Assembly: GCA_017164015.1 (NCBI GenBank)
Contig: CP071065.1
Location: forward strand, 3,945,918-4,009,917
From: Nostoc sp. UHCC 0702
GTDB taxonomy: Bacteria; Cyanobacteriota; Cyanobacteriia; Cyanobacteriales; Nostocaceae
Reading direction: 5' to 3'
DNA: 64,000 nt
Every line of letters begins with the position of its first letter. The stretch's first letter is position 1. A program made the translations under genes and the position numbers. Positions 16,784 through 27,010 of the stretch are shown here, piece by piece. The notes beneath the pieces were generated by a model that was given only the letters and a program-made list of their open reading frames with translations, did no database searches and was not told the DNA's origin.

Positions 16784-18316
16784 ATGCCAGAAATACACCA
16801 GTCAATTGCACAGCACTACCACGAACGTACTAAATATGACCCTGAAACCCTTGCCTCTAAAGGTAATAGGTTAGACTGGGCGAAGCAACCAGTGCCGTTT
16901 AAAGAGTACAAAATTGGCTCTTCTTTTGATCTCAAACCCTATATTCAAGATATACCAGAGACATTTGTTAACGATGCAGATGCTCAATGGTGGCAAAGAC
17001 TATCACGGCTGCTGTTTTGCAGCTATGGACTAACAGCTAGGATGCCTTCTATGGGTAGTGCAGTGTATTTACGTGCTGCGCCTAGTGCAGGTGGTTTGTA
17101 CCCCGCTGAAGTGTATGTAGTTTCCCGTGGTACACCGTTGCTGCCACCTGGATTGTATAATTACCAGTGTCGAACTCATTCACTGTTGCATTTTTGGGAA
17201 AGTGATGTTTGGCAGTCTTTGCAGTCAGCTTGTTTCTGGCATCCCGTCCTCGAAAGTACGCAATTGGCAATTATTATTACTGCGGTTTTCTATCGTTCGG
17301 CGTGGCGGTATGAAGATAGGGCTTACCGCCGGATTTTTTTAGATACGGGGCACTTATTAGGTAATATCGAGTTAGCTGGTGCTATTAGTGACTATCGTCC
17401 ACACTTGATTGGCGGTTTTGTTGATGAAGCCATCAACGATCTGCTTTATATCGATTCGCAACAGGAAGGAGCGATCGCTGTGCTGCCTCTGGCAGACTTG
17501 TTAGATATCAAACAAAATTTGCCCACAGGATGTACTGCTTTACCGTCTGCTACTCAAACTAGTTACCCACAAATCCCCGATGGTGAATTGCTGACATATT
17601 TTCATCAGCACACCCAGCTACCAGCAAGTATAATCGGCAAACTCAATCTACCAATGGTCAAACAAGAAAAGTCCTTGGAAGATAAATATAATTTTCCTTT
17701 CTGTCTCAAAATTCCCACCTCCACCACACCCATTTATTGGGGAGAACAACTGACAGACTTGGAAATCACCCTGCACAAACGACGTTCTACCCGTGCCTAT
17801 ACTGGTGATGATTTAACTTTTGATGAATTGAAAGCTTTACTCGATTTTACTTATCAACCGCAAAATTATATCGACCAAAATTTAGATAGTTCACCAGACT
17901 ACTTTGATCTAAATCTTATAGAAACATTTATTGCTGTTTGTGGCGTCAAAGACCTGGAGGCAGGCTGTTATTATTATGCACCCAAAGCACAGGAATTACG
18001 ACAAATTCGGTTTAAAAACTTTCGGCGAGAGTTACACTTTCTCTGCTTAGGACAGGAATTAGGGCGGGATGCAGCAGCAGTTCTTTTCCATACAGCCGAC
18101 CTCAAATCGGCTATTTCCCAGTATGGCGATCGCGTTTACCGTTATTTACACATGGATGCTGGACATTTGGGACAAAGGATGAATTTAGCCGCAGTCCATC
18201 TGAATTTGGGTGTCAGTGGGATTGGTGGCTTCTTTGATGACCATGTAAATGAAGTTTTAGGTATTCCTGCTGATGAAGCTGTTCTCTATATTACTACATT
18301 AGGGCGGTCAAGATGA
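16784..18316 (+). CDS. SagB/ThcOx-type nitroreductase-family protein
   Basis: 510 aa, two nitroreductase-like halves. The N-terminal half has SRLLFCSYGLTARMP and LRAAPSAGGLYPAEVYVVSR, the SagB signature that helps bind FMN. The C-terminal half repeats the fold (LHKRRSTRAYTGDDLTFDEL, then AVHLNLGVSGIGGFFDDHVN). The family includes FMN-dependent oxidases that make azoles in peptides, but many members are alone and of unknown substrate. No peptide precursor, cyclodehydratase or protease is seen beside it, so a RiPP role is not supported here. Confidence 0.82.
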   Translation: MPEIHQSIAQHYHERTKYDPETLASKGNRLDWAKQPVPFKEYKIGSSFDLKPYIQDIPETFVNDADAQWWQRLSRLLFCSYGLTARMPSMGSAVYLRAAPSAGGLYPAEVYVVSRGTPLLPPGLYNYQCRTHSLLHFWESDVWQSLQSACFWHPVLESTQLAIIITAVFYRSAWRYEDRAYRRIFLDTGHLLGNIELAGAISDYRPHLIGGFVDEAINDLLYIDSQQEGAIAVLPLADLLDIKQNLPTGCTALPSATQTSYPQIPDGELLTYFHQHTQLPASIIGKLNLPMVKQEKSLEDKYNFPFCLKIPTSTTPIYWGEQLTDLEITLHKRRSTRAYTGDDLTFDELKALLDFTYQPQNYIDQNLDSSPDYFDLNLIETFIAVCGVKDLEAGCYYYAPKAQELRQIRFKNFRRELHFLCLGQELGRDAAAVLFHTADLKSAISQYGDRVYRYLHMDAGHLGQRMNLAAVHLNLGVSGIGGFFDDHVNEVLGIPADEAVLYITTLGRSR

Positions 18317-19103
18317 AAAATCATGCCCCTTCTGGGCATTGGGCATTGGGCATTGGGCACTTGTACTCTCGCACTTGTAACGACCCGACTTGTGCTGAGC
18401 TTGTCCTGAATTTCGACTTCGCTCAATTGCCGCGTAGTCGAGGTAAGCCGAAGTATTGGGCATGGGCGAGGCAGTGGGTTTTCTGATTACAAGTTAATAC
18501 TAAAAAGAATTTTACCTGAAATATTGTACGGTGCTTAGGGCGATCGCTTGAGTTTTGCCATGACTTTTTACCTGACCAAAAAATTGCAGACCTTTATTTT
18601 GGGGTTGATTTTGTTCCATCTGTGATCCCTATTATAAGGTTTACTGTTCAGAGTCATCAGTCATCAGGAACCAGTGCGCTATCGTGCTGTCTGTGCCGAC
18701 TTGAAGCATCTGGCGTTCATCAGTCATCAGTCAGCAACTTCAACCGGGATAATTTATTTCTTGCAGTTCCCTAACAACAGTTCGTTGATGCCTAAAAGTA
18801 CTTATTTGGGTATATTTTAGTACTAAATTTAACTAAGTAGGCTATTCCAGGTTGTAAAATCCTTTAAGTATTGCAAAAAGCCACCATAGTCTGTTAAAAG
18901 TGCTGATAGAAGAGTATCCTTTTTCTCTTAAACCACCCTTAATGGACAATAAGTACTGTTTCAAACTATAGCAAATTTTCTGCGTTTACATTTAACCCCT
19001 AGGATATAAATTATTAGTGTTTAAATAAACTTAATACGAGCGTTAGTAATCATATATTTCTCATTAATCAAGCACATTAAAAAATTTTTGCCAAAAAGTA
19101 GTA
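18317..19103. other. Gene-free interval with repeats
   Basis: Holds a GGGCATT tract (about 18337-18360) and an inverted copy 3 of the dispersed repeat at 18637-18773 (GTTTACTGTTCAGAGTCATC through CTTGCAGTTCCC). About 330 bp of AT-rich sequence precedes the sensor kinase and should hold its promoter. No gene supported. Confidence 0.6.
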
Positions 19104-21896
19104 ATGTTCTTACCTAAAAATGAAAAGCAACGGCTAGAAGTACTTGAACAATATCAAATTTTAGATACACCACCTGAAGAAATTTTTGATGAACTAACTC
19201 AACTAGCAGCAGATATTTGTGAAACACCCATTGCTGTGATTAGCTTAGTCGATGCCGAGCGAGAATGGTTCAAATCTCAAGTGGGATTAAATACTACAGA
19301 AGTGCCTCGTAGCCAGTCTTTTAGTAATTATACCATTTTAGAAAGTGAAATATTTATAGTACCGGACACTTTAGAAGATGAAAGGTTTGCGAAAAATTCC
19401 CTTGTGAACTCAGGGCTTTATTTTCGCTTCTACGCGGGTGTTCCCTTAATTACCTCAAATGGTTTCGCGTTAGGTAGTCTTGCTGTAATTGATTTTATCC
19501 CTCGCAATTTCAGCTTAAAACAGCAGACAATTCTCCAAAAACTAGCACGACAAGTGATGAATAACCTAGAGTTATGTCGGCGCAAAAACCTTGAAGATAA
19601 ATCTATAAGTCAAAATATTTTTTTTAAAAAACATCCTCATCCCATGTGGATTTATAATCATAAAAATCTGCAAATTTTAGATGTTAATGAAGCTGCTATT
19701 GTTCAATACGGCTACTCTCGTGAAGAGTTTTTGCAAATGCGAATCACCGACCTTCGTCCCCCAGGAGATCTACCAATACTGCTGAATTATTTAGCTAAAA
19801 ACCAAGATGAATTAAACTTCTCTGGACGATGGCAGCATCTTCGCAAAGATGGACAGGTGATTGATGTTGAACTTTTTACACAAGTAATAGACTATACTGG
19901 TTATGATGCTCGATTGGTTGATATCCGAGATATTACAGAAAACAAACAAATAGAACAAACTCTACATGAAAGTGAAAGTAGATTTAGAACAGTTTCTGAA
20001 GCAATTCCTATTCCCTTAGTGATTTCCCGCTTGTCTGATGGGTTGATTTTATACGCTAACATAGAATTTATTCAAATATTTCGTTTTTCTCCAGAGCATT
20101 TCAGTAATTGTCTAGTTTCAGATTTATACCACGACCCCAAAGAGTTAAAAGCACTTTTAGAAGCTCTTGAGAGACATGGTTCGCTGCAAAATTATGAACT
20201 TCCACTCAAGAGGGCAGATGGAACTTCTTTCTGGGCGATGACTTCACTTCAATATTTAACTTTTAATGGTGAATCGGCATTATTAACCGTATTATCTGAC
20301 ATTACGGAGCGCAAAAATACAGAAGTAAAACTCACTGAACAAAATGAATTTCTTCAGAGTATTTTTGCTCGTATTCCTTTAATGATTGCACTGATTGATA
20401 CTGAAGGTAAGCTCCAGTGGGTCAACCAAGAGTGGGAGCATGTTTTGGGGTGGCAAATAAAAGATTTTGAAACAGTAGATGCTCTTTCTGTGTTATACCC
20501 CGATCCTGAATATCGACAGTATGTGATCAATTTTATTCAGTCTGCAAAACGCATTTGGGCTGATTTTAGAACTCAGGTACAGGATGGTCGTGTAGTAGAT
20601 ACTTCTTGGACAAACGTTACCCTTCCCAATGGTCAAATCATCGGTATTGGACAGGATATCACAGAACGCAAGCAAATTGAACTTACTCTCAAGGCTCAGG
20701 CTGAGCGAGAGCAACTGATGCGAGCTGTTGCAATGCGAATTCGTCAATCTTTGAATCTCCAAGATATTCTTAAAGCCACAGTTCAAGAAGTGCGAGATTT
20801 ACTTGAGGTTGATCGAGTTGTAGTTTATCAGTTTGCTGCGGATATGAGCGGTAAAGTTGTAGCGGAATCAGTGCAGCCTGGTTGGACAGTTTCTTTAGGT
20901 GTAAAGATTGAAGATACCTGTTTTCAGACAGGTGGAGGTATAGAGTATTATCAAGGGCGTAAACGAGCGATCGCTAACATTTACGAAGCTGGACTAAGCG
21001 ATTGCCATCTTCAGATGCTTGAAGAGTTTGAGGTGAAAGCAAATTTAATTGTACCCATTCTACTACAAGTAGGTGGGGAAAAAACTGCTTCTTGGCTTTG
21101 GGGTTTACTCGTCGCCCACCAATGCTCTGGTTTCCGCGAGTGGCAAGAAAACCAATTGGATTTACTCGACCAACTTACCGTGCAAATTGCGATCGCTATT
21201 CAACAATCTACTATATTTCAACAAGCTCAAAATGAACTAGCTGAGCGACAAAAAGCTGAAATTAACTTAAGGAGTGCTTTGGCTGAAAAAGAAGTTCTCT
21301 TAAAGGAAATTCATCATCGAGTTAAAAATAACTTACAAATTGTCTCAAGTCTTTTGCAACTCCAATCACAAACACTCAAAGATCCAGAAGTCATCAGAGT
21401 TTTCCGAGACAGCCAAAATCGCATTGATTCCATCTCTCTCATTCACAAAAATTTATATACTTCACCTAATATAGGACATCTTGATGTTGCTGAGTATATC
21501 GAAAATCTGGCAACAAGCTTACTAATTTCTTATCAGATAGTATCTGGGCAAATTGGTCTAGAAACTAGTATAGATGCAGTTCATTTAAATGTTGACCAAG
21601 CTATTGCTTGTGGATTAATCATCAACGAATTAATTTCTAATGCTCTAAAACATGCTTTTCCTCAACAACAAACAGGTCAAATTATGGTTAATTTGCGTAA
21701 TCTCGGCAATTGTATTGAAATGACTATCCAAGATGATGGCATTGGTTTACCAGATGATTTAGATTGGAATAATACTGATTCTTTGGGACTTTCGTTAGTT
21801 TATGACTTGGTCACAGAACAACTCGAAGGCACTATTACTGTAGAAAGTAATCATGGAACAGTATTTAAAATTGAATTTCCCCACTTAAGTTTGTAG
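19104..21896 (+). CDS. Multi-sensor histidine kinase, GAF-PAS3-GAF-HisKA_2
   Basis: 930 aa, no transmembrane segment. There is a GAF domain at about 20-165, PAS domains at about 175-290, 295-410 and 420-535 with PAC-type ends (DIRDITENK, VLSDITERK, GIGQDITERK), and a second GAF domain at about 565-710. The kinase core begins about residue 730 with VLLKEIHHRVKNNLQIVSSL, the HisKA_2 phospho-acceptor motif. The HATPase follows with NELISNALKHAFP and DDGIGLP. It autophosphorylates on His (about 737) in response to cytoplasmic or light cues; no bilin-binding Cys can be assigned. The next gene is 13 bp away and starts with a receiver domain, a likely partner. Confidence 0.88.
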   Translation: MFLPKNEKQRLEVLEQYQILDTPPEEIFDELTQLAADICETPIAVISLVDAEREWFKSQVGLNTTEVPRSQSFSNYTILESEIFIVPDTLEDERFAKNSLVNSGLYFRFYAGVPLITSNGFALGSLAVIDFIPRNFSLKQQTILQKLARQVMNNLELCRRKNLEDKSISQNIFFKKHPHPMWIYNHKNLQILDVNEAAIVQYGYSREEFLQMRITDLRPPGDLPILLNYLAKNQDELNFSGRWQHLRKDGQVIDVELFTQVIDYTGYDARLVDIRDITENKQIEQTLHESESRFRTVSEAIPIPLVISRLSDGLILYANIEFIQIFRFSPEHFSNCLVSDLYHDPKELKALLEALERHGSLQNYELPLKRADGTSFWAMTSLQYLTFNGESALLTVLSDITERKNTEVKLTEQNEFLQSIFARIPLMIALIDTEGKLQWVNQEWEHVLGWQIKDFETVDALSVLYPDPEYRQYVINFIQSAKRIWADFRTQVQDGRVVDTSWTNVTLPNGQIIGIGQDITERKQIELTLKAQAEREQLMRAVAMRIRQSLNLQDILKATVQEVRDLLEVDRVVVYQFAADMSGKVVAESVQPGWTVSLGVKIEDTCFQTGGGIEYYQGRKRAIANIYEAGLSDCHLQMLEEFEVKANLIVPILLQVGGEKTASWLWGLLVAHQCSGFREWQENQLDLLDQLTVQIAIAIQQSTIFQQAQNELAERQKAEINLRSALAEKEVLLKEIHHRVKNNLQIVSSLLQLQSQTLKDPEVIRVFRDSQNRIDSISLIHKNLYTSPNIGHLDVAEYIENLATSLLISYQIVSGQIGLETSIDAVHLNVDQAIACGLIINELISNALKHAFPQQQTGQIMVNLRNLGNCIEMTIQDDGIGLPDDLDWNNTDSLGLSLVYDLVTEQLEGTITVESNHGTVFKIEFPHLSL

Positions 21897-21909
21897 CAGT
21901 AAATTTCAG

Positions 21910-23409
21910 ATGTACCAAGTGAGAATTTTAGTCGTTGAAGATGAAGTGATAGTGGCTAGAACTATTGCTAGCCAACTCAATCAACTAGGGTACATAGTTA
22001 CGGGTACGGCTTCATCTGGGAAAGTTGCCATTGCCAAGGCATTAGAGACGAAACCAGAATTAGTTTTGATGGATATTATCCTCAAAGGAGAAATGGATGG
22101 GATTACAACTGCTGCTTATATTCGTGAACAGCTAGATATTCCGGTGATTTTTCTCACTGCTTATGGAGATCAGAATACTTTACAACGAGCTAAAATTACT
22201 CAACCTTTTGGTTATGTCGTTAAACCATTTACATTACAAGATTTACGTATTGCCATCGAGATAGGTGTATTAAAACATCAACTAGAACGTGATCTGCGGG
22301 AGAATCGCGATCGCCTAGTAACTTTGTTAAACTCAATGAGCGATGCTGTGATAGCCACAGATGAACAGGGAATGGTGACATTCATGAATCCCGCCGCTGA
22401 GGTGCTGACTGGCTGGCAGCAAACAGAAGCCCTCGGACATGATGCATCAAATATTTTTCGTATTGTCGATGAAGTTACAGAAACTACGCTAGAAAATCCA
22501 GTATCAAAAGTTTTGCGGGAACAAGAGGTTGTTTATTTAGGGGAATATACATCTTTAATTACCAAAAACGGCAAAAGAGTACCCATTGGTGATAGTGCTT
22601 CACCCATAATGCGACCATCTAAGCAAATTAGTGGTGTTGTAGTTGTTTTCTGGGATATCAGCGAACGACGACAAACAGAATTTTTAGAGCAAGCATTAAA
22701 TAAAGAGCGAGAACTCAACCATCTAAAGTCCTTATTTATCTCCACTGTTTCTCATGAATTTCGCAATCCTTTAACTGTGATTCAAACAGCAGTGGAACTG
22801 ATAGAAATTCAAGGAGTCAACTTAACAGAAACCAAAAAACAGACTTATTTAAAACGAATAAAAAAAGCTGTAAAAACCATGAAAAACCTCATGGAAGATG
22901 TACTATTTATGGGCAGGGCTGAAGCAGAAAAAGTTGTCTGCGAACCTGCTCCACTGAATATTGAAAATTTATGCCGAGAGCTAATTGAAGAGTTTTCTGC
23001 TGTCACAAACACCGGACATCAAATTATTTTTACCTGTCATAGTGATAATACAAATGCTGTGATGGATGAACGGTTGTTACATTACATATTCATGAATCTA
23101 CTCTCCAACGCAGTTAAGTATTCTGCCACTGATAGTACAATTTGGTTTGATTTAACTTGTGACCCAATTGCAGGGGTAGCGATTTTTCGGATTCAAGACC
23201 AAGGAATTGGCATACCTGAAGCAGATCAAATTCGACTTTTTGAGTCATTTTATCGAGCCTCAAATGTGCAATCAATTCAGGGGACTGGGCTAGGATTAGT
23301 AATTGTTAAAAGGTGCGTTGCAGCACATCATGGTCAAATTGAGGTTAGCAGTCAAGTTGGAGTCGGCACTACCTTCACAATAATTTTGCCATTAGATTTT
23401 CAAGCATGA
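21910..23409 (+). CDS. Receiver-PAS-histidine kinase hybrid
   Basis: 499 aa. Residues 5-120 form a receiver domain (ILVVEDEVIVART, phospho-acceptor Asp in LVLMDIILKGEMDG, Lys in YVVKPF). About 135-250 is a PAS domain (MSDAVIATDEQGMVTFMNPA). About 270-495 is a HisKA/HATPase core, with His in FISTVSHEFRNPLTVIQ and ATP-lid motifs NLLSNAVKYS, IQDQGIGIP and GTGLGLVIVK. It probably receives phosphate from the preceding kinase and passes it on. No DNA-binding output is present, so a further response regulator is needed. Confidence 0.88.
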   Translation: MYQVRILVVEDEVIVARTIASQLNQLGYIVTGTASSGKVAIAKALETKPELVLMDIILKGEMDGITTAAYIREQLDIPVIFLTAYGDQNTLQRAKITQPFGYVVKPFTLQDLRIAIEIGVLKHQLERDLRENRDRLVTLLNSMSDAVIATDEQGMVTFMNPAAEVLTGWQQTEALGHDASNIFRIVDEVTETTLENPVSKVLREQEVVYLGEYTSLITKNGKRVPIGDSASPIMRPSKQISGVVVVFWDISERRQTEFLEQALNKERELNHLKSLFISTVSHEFRNPLTVIQTAVELIEIQGVNLTETKKQTYLKRIKKAVKTMKNLMEDVLFMGRAEAEKVVCEPAPLNIENLCRELIEEFSAVTNTGHQIIFTCHSDNTNAVMDERLLHYIFMNLLSNAVKYSATDSTIWFDLTCDPIAGVAIFRIQDQGIGIPEADQIRLFESFYRASNVQSIQGTGLGLVIVKRCVAAHHGQIEVSSQVGVGTTFTIILPLDFQA

Positions 23410-23617
23410 TTAAGTGAAGCTTGATCAAATATCTTGCAATTTCTTCCATAATTCAAGTGCAAGAATTTGACCAAGACCAGTAAATTGAGCATCTGCTGTT
23501 TCTATTACTATCCATTCCCCACTTTTGATTCATTTTAAACAATCATCAAATACCAATTTTCATAATCTTTGCAACACATTGACAGTAGAGGCGTACAGAT
23601 GTACGCCCCTACTAAAT

Positions 23618-25765
23618 TCACCCTTTCACACAAACAACTTGCTTGAGTGTAGCCACAACTTCAACTAAATCGGCTTGATTTTCCATCACTTGATCTATCG
23701 GCTTATAAGCACCAGGAATTTCATCTAATACGCCATCATCCTTACGGCATTCTACACCTTGAGTTTGGGCAATCAAATCATCAAGAGTGTAAACATTTTT
23801 GGCTTTATTTCTAGACAACAAACGGCCTGCACCATGACTGCAAGAACAAAAGCTGTGGGCATTTCCTTTACCTTTAACGATAAAAGATTTCGCCCCCATC
23901 GAACCAGGAATAATGCCATAATCTTCAGTCTGGGCGCGTACTGCACCTTTGCGAGTAACGTAGACATCCTCGCCAAAATGCACTTCTTTTTCGGCGTAAT
24001 TATGATGACAATTTACCTGCAATAAAGGTTTAGTTGCCTTCCCACCTGTCAAATGCTTTTCAACAATGTGTTTGAAACGTGCCATCATCACATCACGGTT
24101 GAAACTTGCATAGTTTTGCGCCCATTGCAAATCGTTCCAGTAAGCCTGAAATTCGGGCGTACCAGCGACAAAATGGGCTAAATCTGGGTCAGGTAAGTGA
24201 TTACCTGCTAGTTTGGCTAATTCCTTAGCTGTTTGAATGTGACACTGTGCTAGCTTATTGCCGATGTTGCGTGAACCTGAATGCAGCATCAGCCAAACTT
24301 GGTTCTCTGTATCGAGGCATACCTCAATGAAGTGGTTTCCACCTCCGAGAGAACCCATTTGTTTCATTGCTTTAAGGAGCAAGTCTTGCACACCTGGGTG
24401 CAAATCTGAAAAATCACGCCAGCGTTGCCAGTTGGTGACTAATTTTTCAACGTCTTTATTTTCGTTGAAACCAGTAGGAATTGCTGCTTCAATATCCAAA
24501 CGGATTTTCTTTAACTTGCCTTCCAATTGTTCGGCTGTAAATGGTGTTTTGATGGCGCTCATACCACAGTTATGCACGAATACGCCAGCTTTTAAGGCAA
24601 AGTTATGATACTCCGGTACTGTCAGGCAGTAAACATCTTCAGTGTAATTTAGAGGAATTACTGCCACAACTTTGTGATTACATTGATGTTCTTTTCTACG
24701 GTGGTTGTGAAGCCCAATTGGTGTTTTGATTTCTGAACCACAAATTTCACAGGTATAGTATCGATTAGCAATTTCCTGAGATTTGGCTTTTCCTTTTTCG
24801 CTTTGATTGTATTTAATTAGATATTGCTTACCCCGAAGACCATTATCTGCAACTGCATTTTTAAAATGTTCTGGTTGCTGCTGCATATATTGAAGGATGT
24901 TTTTAGTCCCCCTTTCTGCATAGTATTGGTATCCTTCTGGAGTTAGTGCTTTTTGAGCTAGGGAGGCAATTCTTTTTTCTTCAAATTCTAAAGATTGCCA
25001 GTGTTGATTGCGATCTACTAAAGAACGGTGGTAAGCAGAATGATCGCGATCGCCCATAAATTCTAGATTTTCTGGACGGTTATCAGATTCTTGAAAATTA
25101 CGGTGATGAATCACTGTTTTTTGACCCTCAAATTGAGGAATTTCCCCAAGTAAACCCGACCTAGCTACAATCCAATGTGCTTTTTGCCATCGGCTAGAGT
25201 ATGGTTGAGCAATCAAAGTATAGCCATCTTTGTCAACCTGAGAATAAAATGGCATCAAGGAAGTTTGTGGTTGGAGTAACTCAGCTTCTTGATAACTGCT
25301 ATCCCGCAGCATGAATTGATGGTCAGGTGTGCAAATAATTTCTTCATTGTTATCTAAAATTACTTTCACTAGCGGAGCATTTTTTCTGGTTAATTTGGCA
25401 GTTGCTTCCGCAGCAACAATTTTTCCTGTTGATGTGCAAGCATAAACAAAAAACTTTTCATTCTGCTTTGCTAGGTCTTGAATCCGATAATATTTACCAT
25501 CAACTAGAGGAACTAAAGTCTCTCCTGCAAAGCAACCAATGTCTACACCGACAGCAGCAGGTATAATTGCTTCTTTTGTGGCAATTACAGAACCCACTAA
25601 AGCACCTTTTCCTAAGTGGACATCTGGCATCAAGGCTACATGCTTAAACACAAATGGTAGTGATGCCACATTCTTTGCCATCTTGGTTTCTTCATGTCCC
25701 AAAGGATGATTTGCCCAAGAGAAAACGGGTGTCGGTGTGGTAATTTCTAACTCTTCGTAGGGCAT
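23618..25765 (-). CDS. rtcB: RNA-splicing ligase RtcB containing an intein
   Basis: 715 aa. The exteins (residues 1-77 and 400-715) make a RtcB of about 393 residues. It joins RNA 3'-phosphate or 2',3'-cyclic phosphate ends to 5'-OH ends using GTP and Mn2+. Conserved blocks include HVALMPDVHLGKGA, GVDIG|CGMSAIKT split by the intein, GGGNHFIEV, HSGSRNIGN and the guanylylated-His region CSHGAGRLLSRNKAK. The intein interrupts the metal-site Cys motif exactly, so splicing is needed for activity. Start chosen at 25765 (MPYEELEI). The next genes are convergent or far, so it is probably monocistronic. Confidence 0.92.
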   Translation of the reverse strand: MPYEELEITTPTPVFSWANHPLGHEETKMAKNVASLPFVFKHVALMPDVHLGKGALVGSVIATKEAIIPAAVGVDIGCFAGETLVPLVDGKYYRIQDLAKQNEKFFVYACTSTGKIVAAEATAKLTRKNAPLVKVILDNNEEIICTPDHQFMLRDSSYQEAELLQPQTSLMPFYSQVDKDGYTLIAQPYSSRWQKAHWIVARSGLLGEIPQFEGQKTVIHHRNFQESDNRPENLEFMGDRDHSAYHRSLVDRNQHWQSLEFEEKRIASLAQKALTPEGYQYYAERGTKNILQYMQQQPEHFKNAVADNGLRGKQYLIKYNQSEKGKAKSQEIANRYYTCEICGSEIKTPIGLHNHRRKEHQCNHKVVAVIPLNYTEDVYCLTVPEYHNFALKAGVFVHNCGMSAIKTPFTAEQLEGKLKKIRLDIEAAIPTGFNENKDVEKLVTNWQRWRDFSDLHPGVQDLLLKAMKQMGSLGGGNHFIEVCLDTENQVWLMLHSGSRNIGNKLAQCHIQTAKELAKLAGNHLPDPDLAHFVAGTPEFQAYWNDLQWAQNYASFNRDVMMARFKHIVEKHLTGGKATKPLLQVNCHHNYAEKEVHFGEDVYVTRKGAVRAQTEDYGIIPGSMGAKSFIVKGKGNAHSFCSCSHGAGRLLSRNKAKNVYTLDDLIAQTQGVECRKDDGVLDEIPGAYKPIDQVMENQADLVEVVATLKQVVCVKG
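24569..25534 (-). other. Intein in RtcB, with HNH-type endonuclease
   Basis: Residues 78-399 of the product, 322 aa. Block A starts CFAGETLVPLVDG after GVDIG. Block B is ICTPDHQFM, with the TxxH-type His. The end is FALKAGVFVHN followed by Cys of the C-extein, giving the terminal His-Asn and Cys+1 for splicing. In the middle, VIHHRNFQESDNRPENLEFM is an HNH homing-endonuclease motif, and CEICGSEIKTPIGLHNHRRK is a zinc-finger-like region. All residues needed for self-splicing seem present. Confidence 0.9.
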
Positions 25766-25978
25766 AATTTGCGATATTTTGAATCGGTAACGTGAAATTT
25801 GAGTTTAAACTCTGAATTTGGCAGCTGCTCAGTAGCTATTTATAAAAATTTATATATGGCATGACTTTTAGGTTTTAATTTGTATTATACATGTAGTATA
25901 TATTTTTTCAAGTGTCAACGCGATCGCTTTTAGTAGTCCACTAACCCAAAATTGTCGGGTGAAGGTGGGGAGTAGGGG

Positions 25979-27010
25979 GTGGGGGAAGAGTTTTTGTTTC
26001 TCACATTTACTTATCCCAAGCAAAGTTGGCTTGACAGACTACAACGAGCGCCCTTATTAAAATCTATAAAGCAAAAGGCTGTACCCTCAACTATGGCAGT
26101 GCAACAAAATCCAATTTGGGAAAATTTTCTTTCGCCGGTGGTGCGTTTTTTGATTGATGAGGAAAAGTGGCGGCGTTACGCGGATAGTATCGACTGGGAA
26201 AAACAAGGCGATCGCTTGCGTCAACCTGATGTCATAATTCCCTCATACTACGATAGCCAAAACTTTCACGGTATTGAGGGCGGATATCTCAACCCCCAAG
26301 CGGCGGTTTTCTACGATCCTATTACTCAATACGTTTTACTACCCAATGAAACTTCAGTACGTCAAGCTTTGATTGATGCGGTTAAAGTACAGCCGCGACG
26401 TATACTTGACTTAGGCTGTGGCACAGGTTCAACTACTTTAATGTTGAAGCAGGCTTTTCCCCAAGCGGAAGTCATCGGTTTAGATTTATCACCTTATATG
26501 CTGGTAAGGGCAGAAGATAAAGCTAAAAGTGCTGGTTTAGATATCAGATGGCGACATGGGAATGCTGAAAAAACAAACTTTCAAGACGCTGCTTTTGATT
26601 TAGTCACGGCTTGTTTGCTGTTTCATGAAACGCCGAGTGTAGTATGTCAGGCAATTTTGCGAGAAAGTTTTCGGTTACTCGTCGCTGGTGGGCAAATATT
26701 GGTTTTAGATGGTAATCAGAAAACGTTACATCAGTTAGACTGGCTCAATGATATTTTTCAGGAGCCTTATATTCGGGAGTATGCTGCTGGTAATTTGGCT
26801 GGGAGTATCAGGAAAGCAGGGTTTGCAGCGGTGGAAACTCAAGATCTGTGGTGGGTAAATCAAGTAACTAGTGGTGTTAAACCCATTTCTGCAACAGATG
26901 TAAATGCTCAAAAAAAAGTACAACAGTACAATCGCATATCAATAGATAGCACAATAGATAATAATGATTTGGAGGACTTTGGATCTCCAGTTTTTGGCAT
27001 AACAGCATGA
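25979..27010 (+). CDS. SAM-dependent class I methyltransferase
   Basis: 343 aa from a GTG at 25979, or about 305 aa from the ATG at 26093 (MAVQQNPIWENF), which I find equally likely. The methyltransferase core has motif I RRILDLGCGTGSTTLMLKQA, motif II VIGLDLSPYML, and NAEKTNFQDAAFDLVTACLL. The N-terminal region (VVRFLIDEEKWRRYADSIDW) and the C-terminal half are conserved in cyanobacterial proteins of unknown substrate. It overlaps the following phosphatase gene by 4 bp (ATGA), so the two are translationally coupled. Confidence 0.8.
   Translation: MGEEFLFLTFTYPKQSWLDRLQRAPLLKSIKQKAVPSTMAVQQNPIWENFLSPVVRFLIDEEKWRRYADSIDWEKQGDRLRQPDVIIPSYYDSQNFHGIEGGYLNPQAAVFYDPITQYVLLPNETSVRQALIDAVKVQPRRILDLGCGTGSTTLMLKQAFPQAEVIGLDLSPYMLVRAEDKAKSAGLDIRWRHGNAEKTNFQDAAFDLVTACLLFHETPSVVCQAILRESFRLLVAGGQILVLDGNQKTLHQLDWLNDIFQEPYIREYAAGNLAGSIRKAGFAAVETQDLWWVNQVTSGVKPISATDVNAQKKVQQYNRISIDSTIDNNDLEDFGSPVFGITA

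Noticed and set aside
16784..18316. RiPP biosynthesis locus around the SagB-like gene
   Set aside because: No precursor peptide, cyclodehydratase, protease or transporter is next to it.
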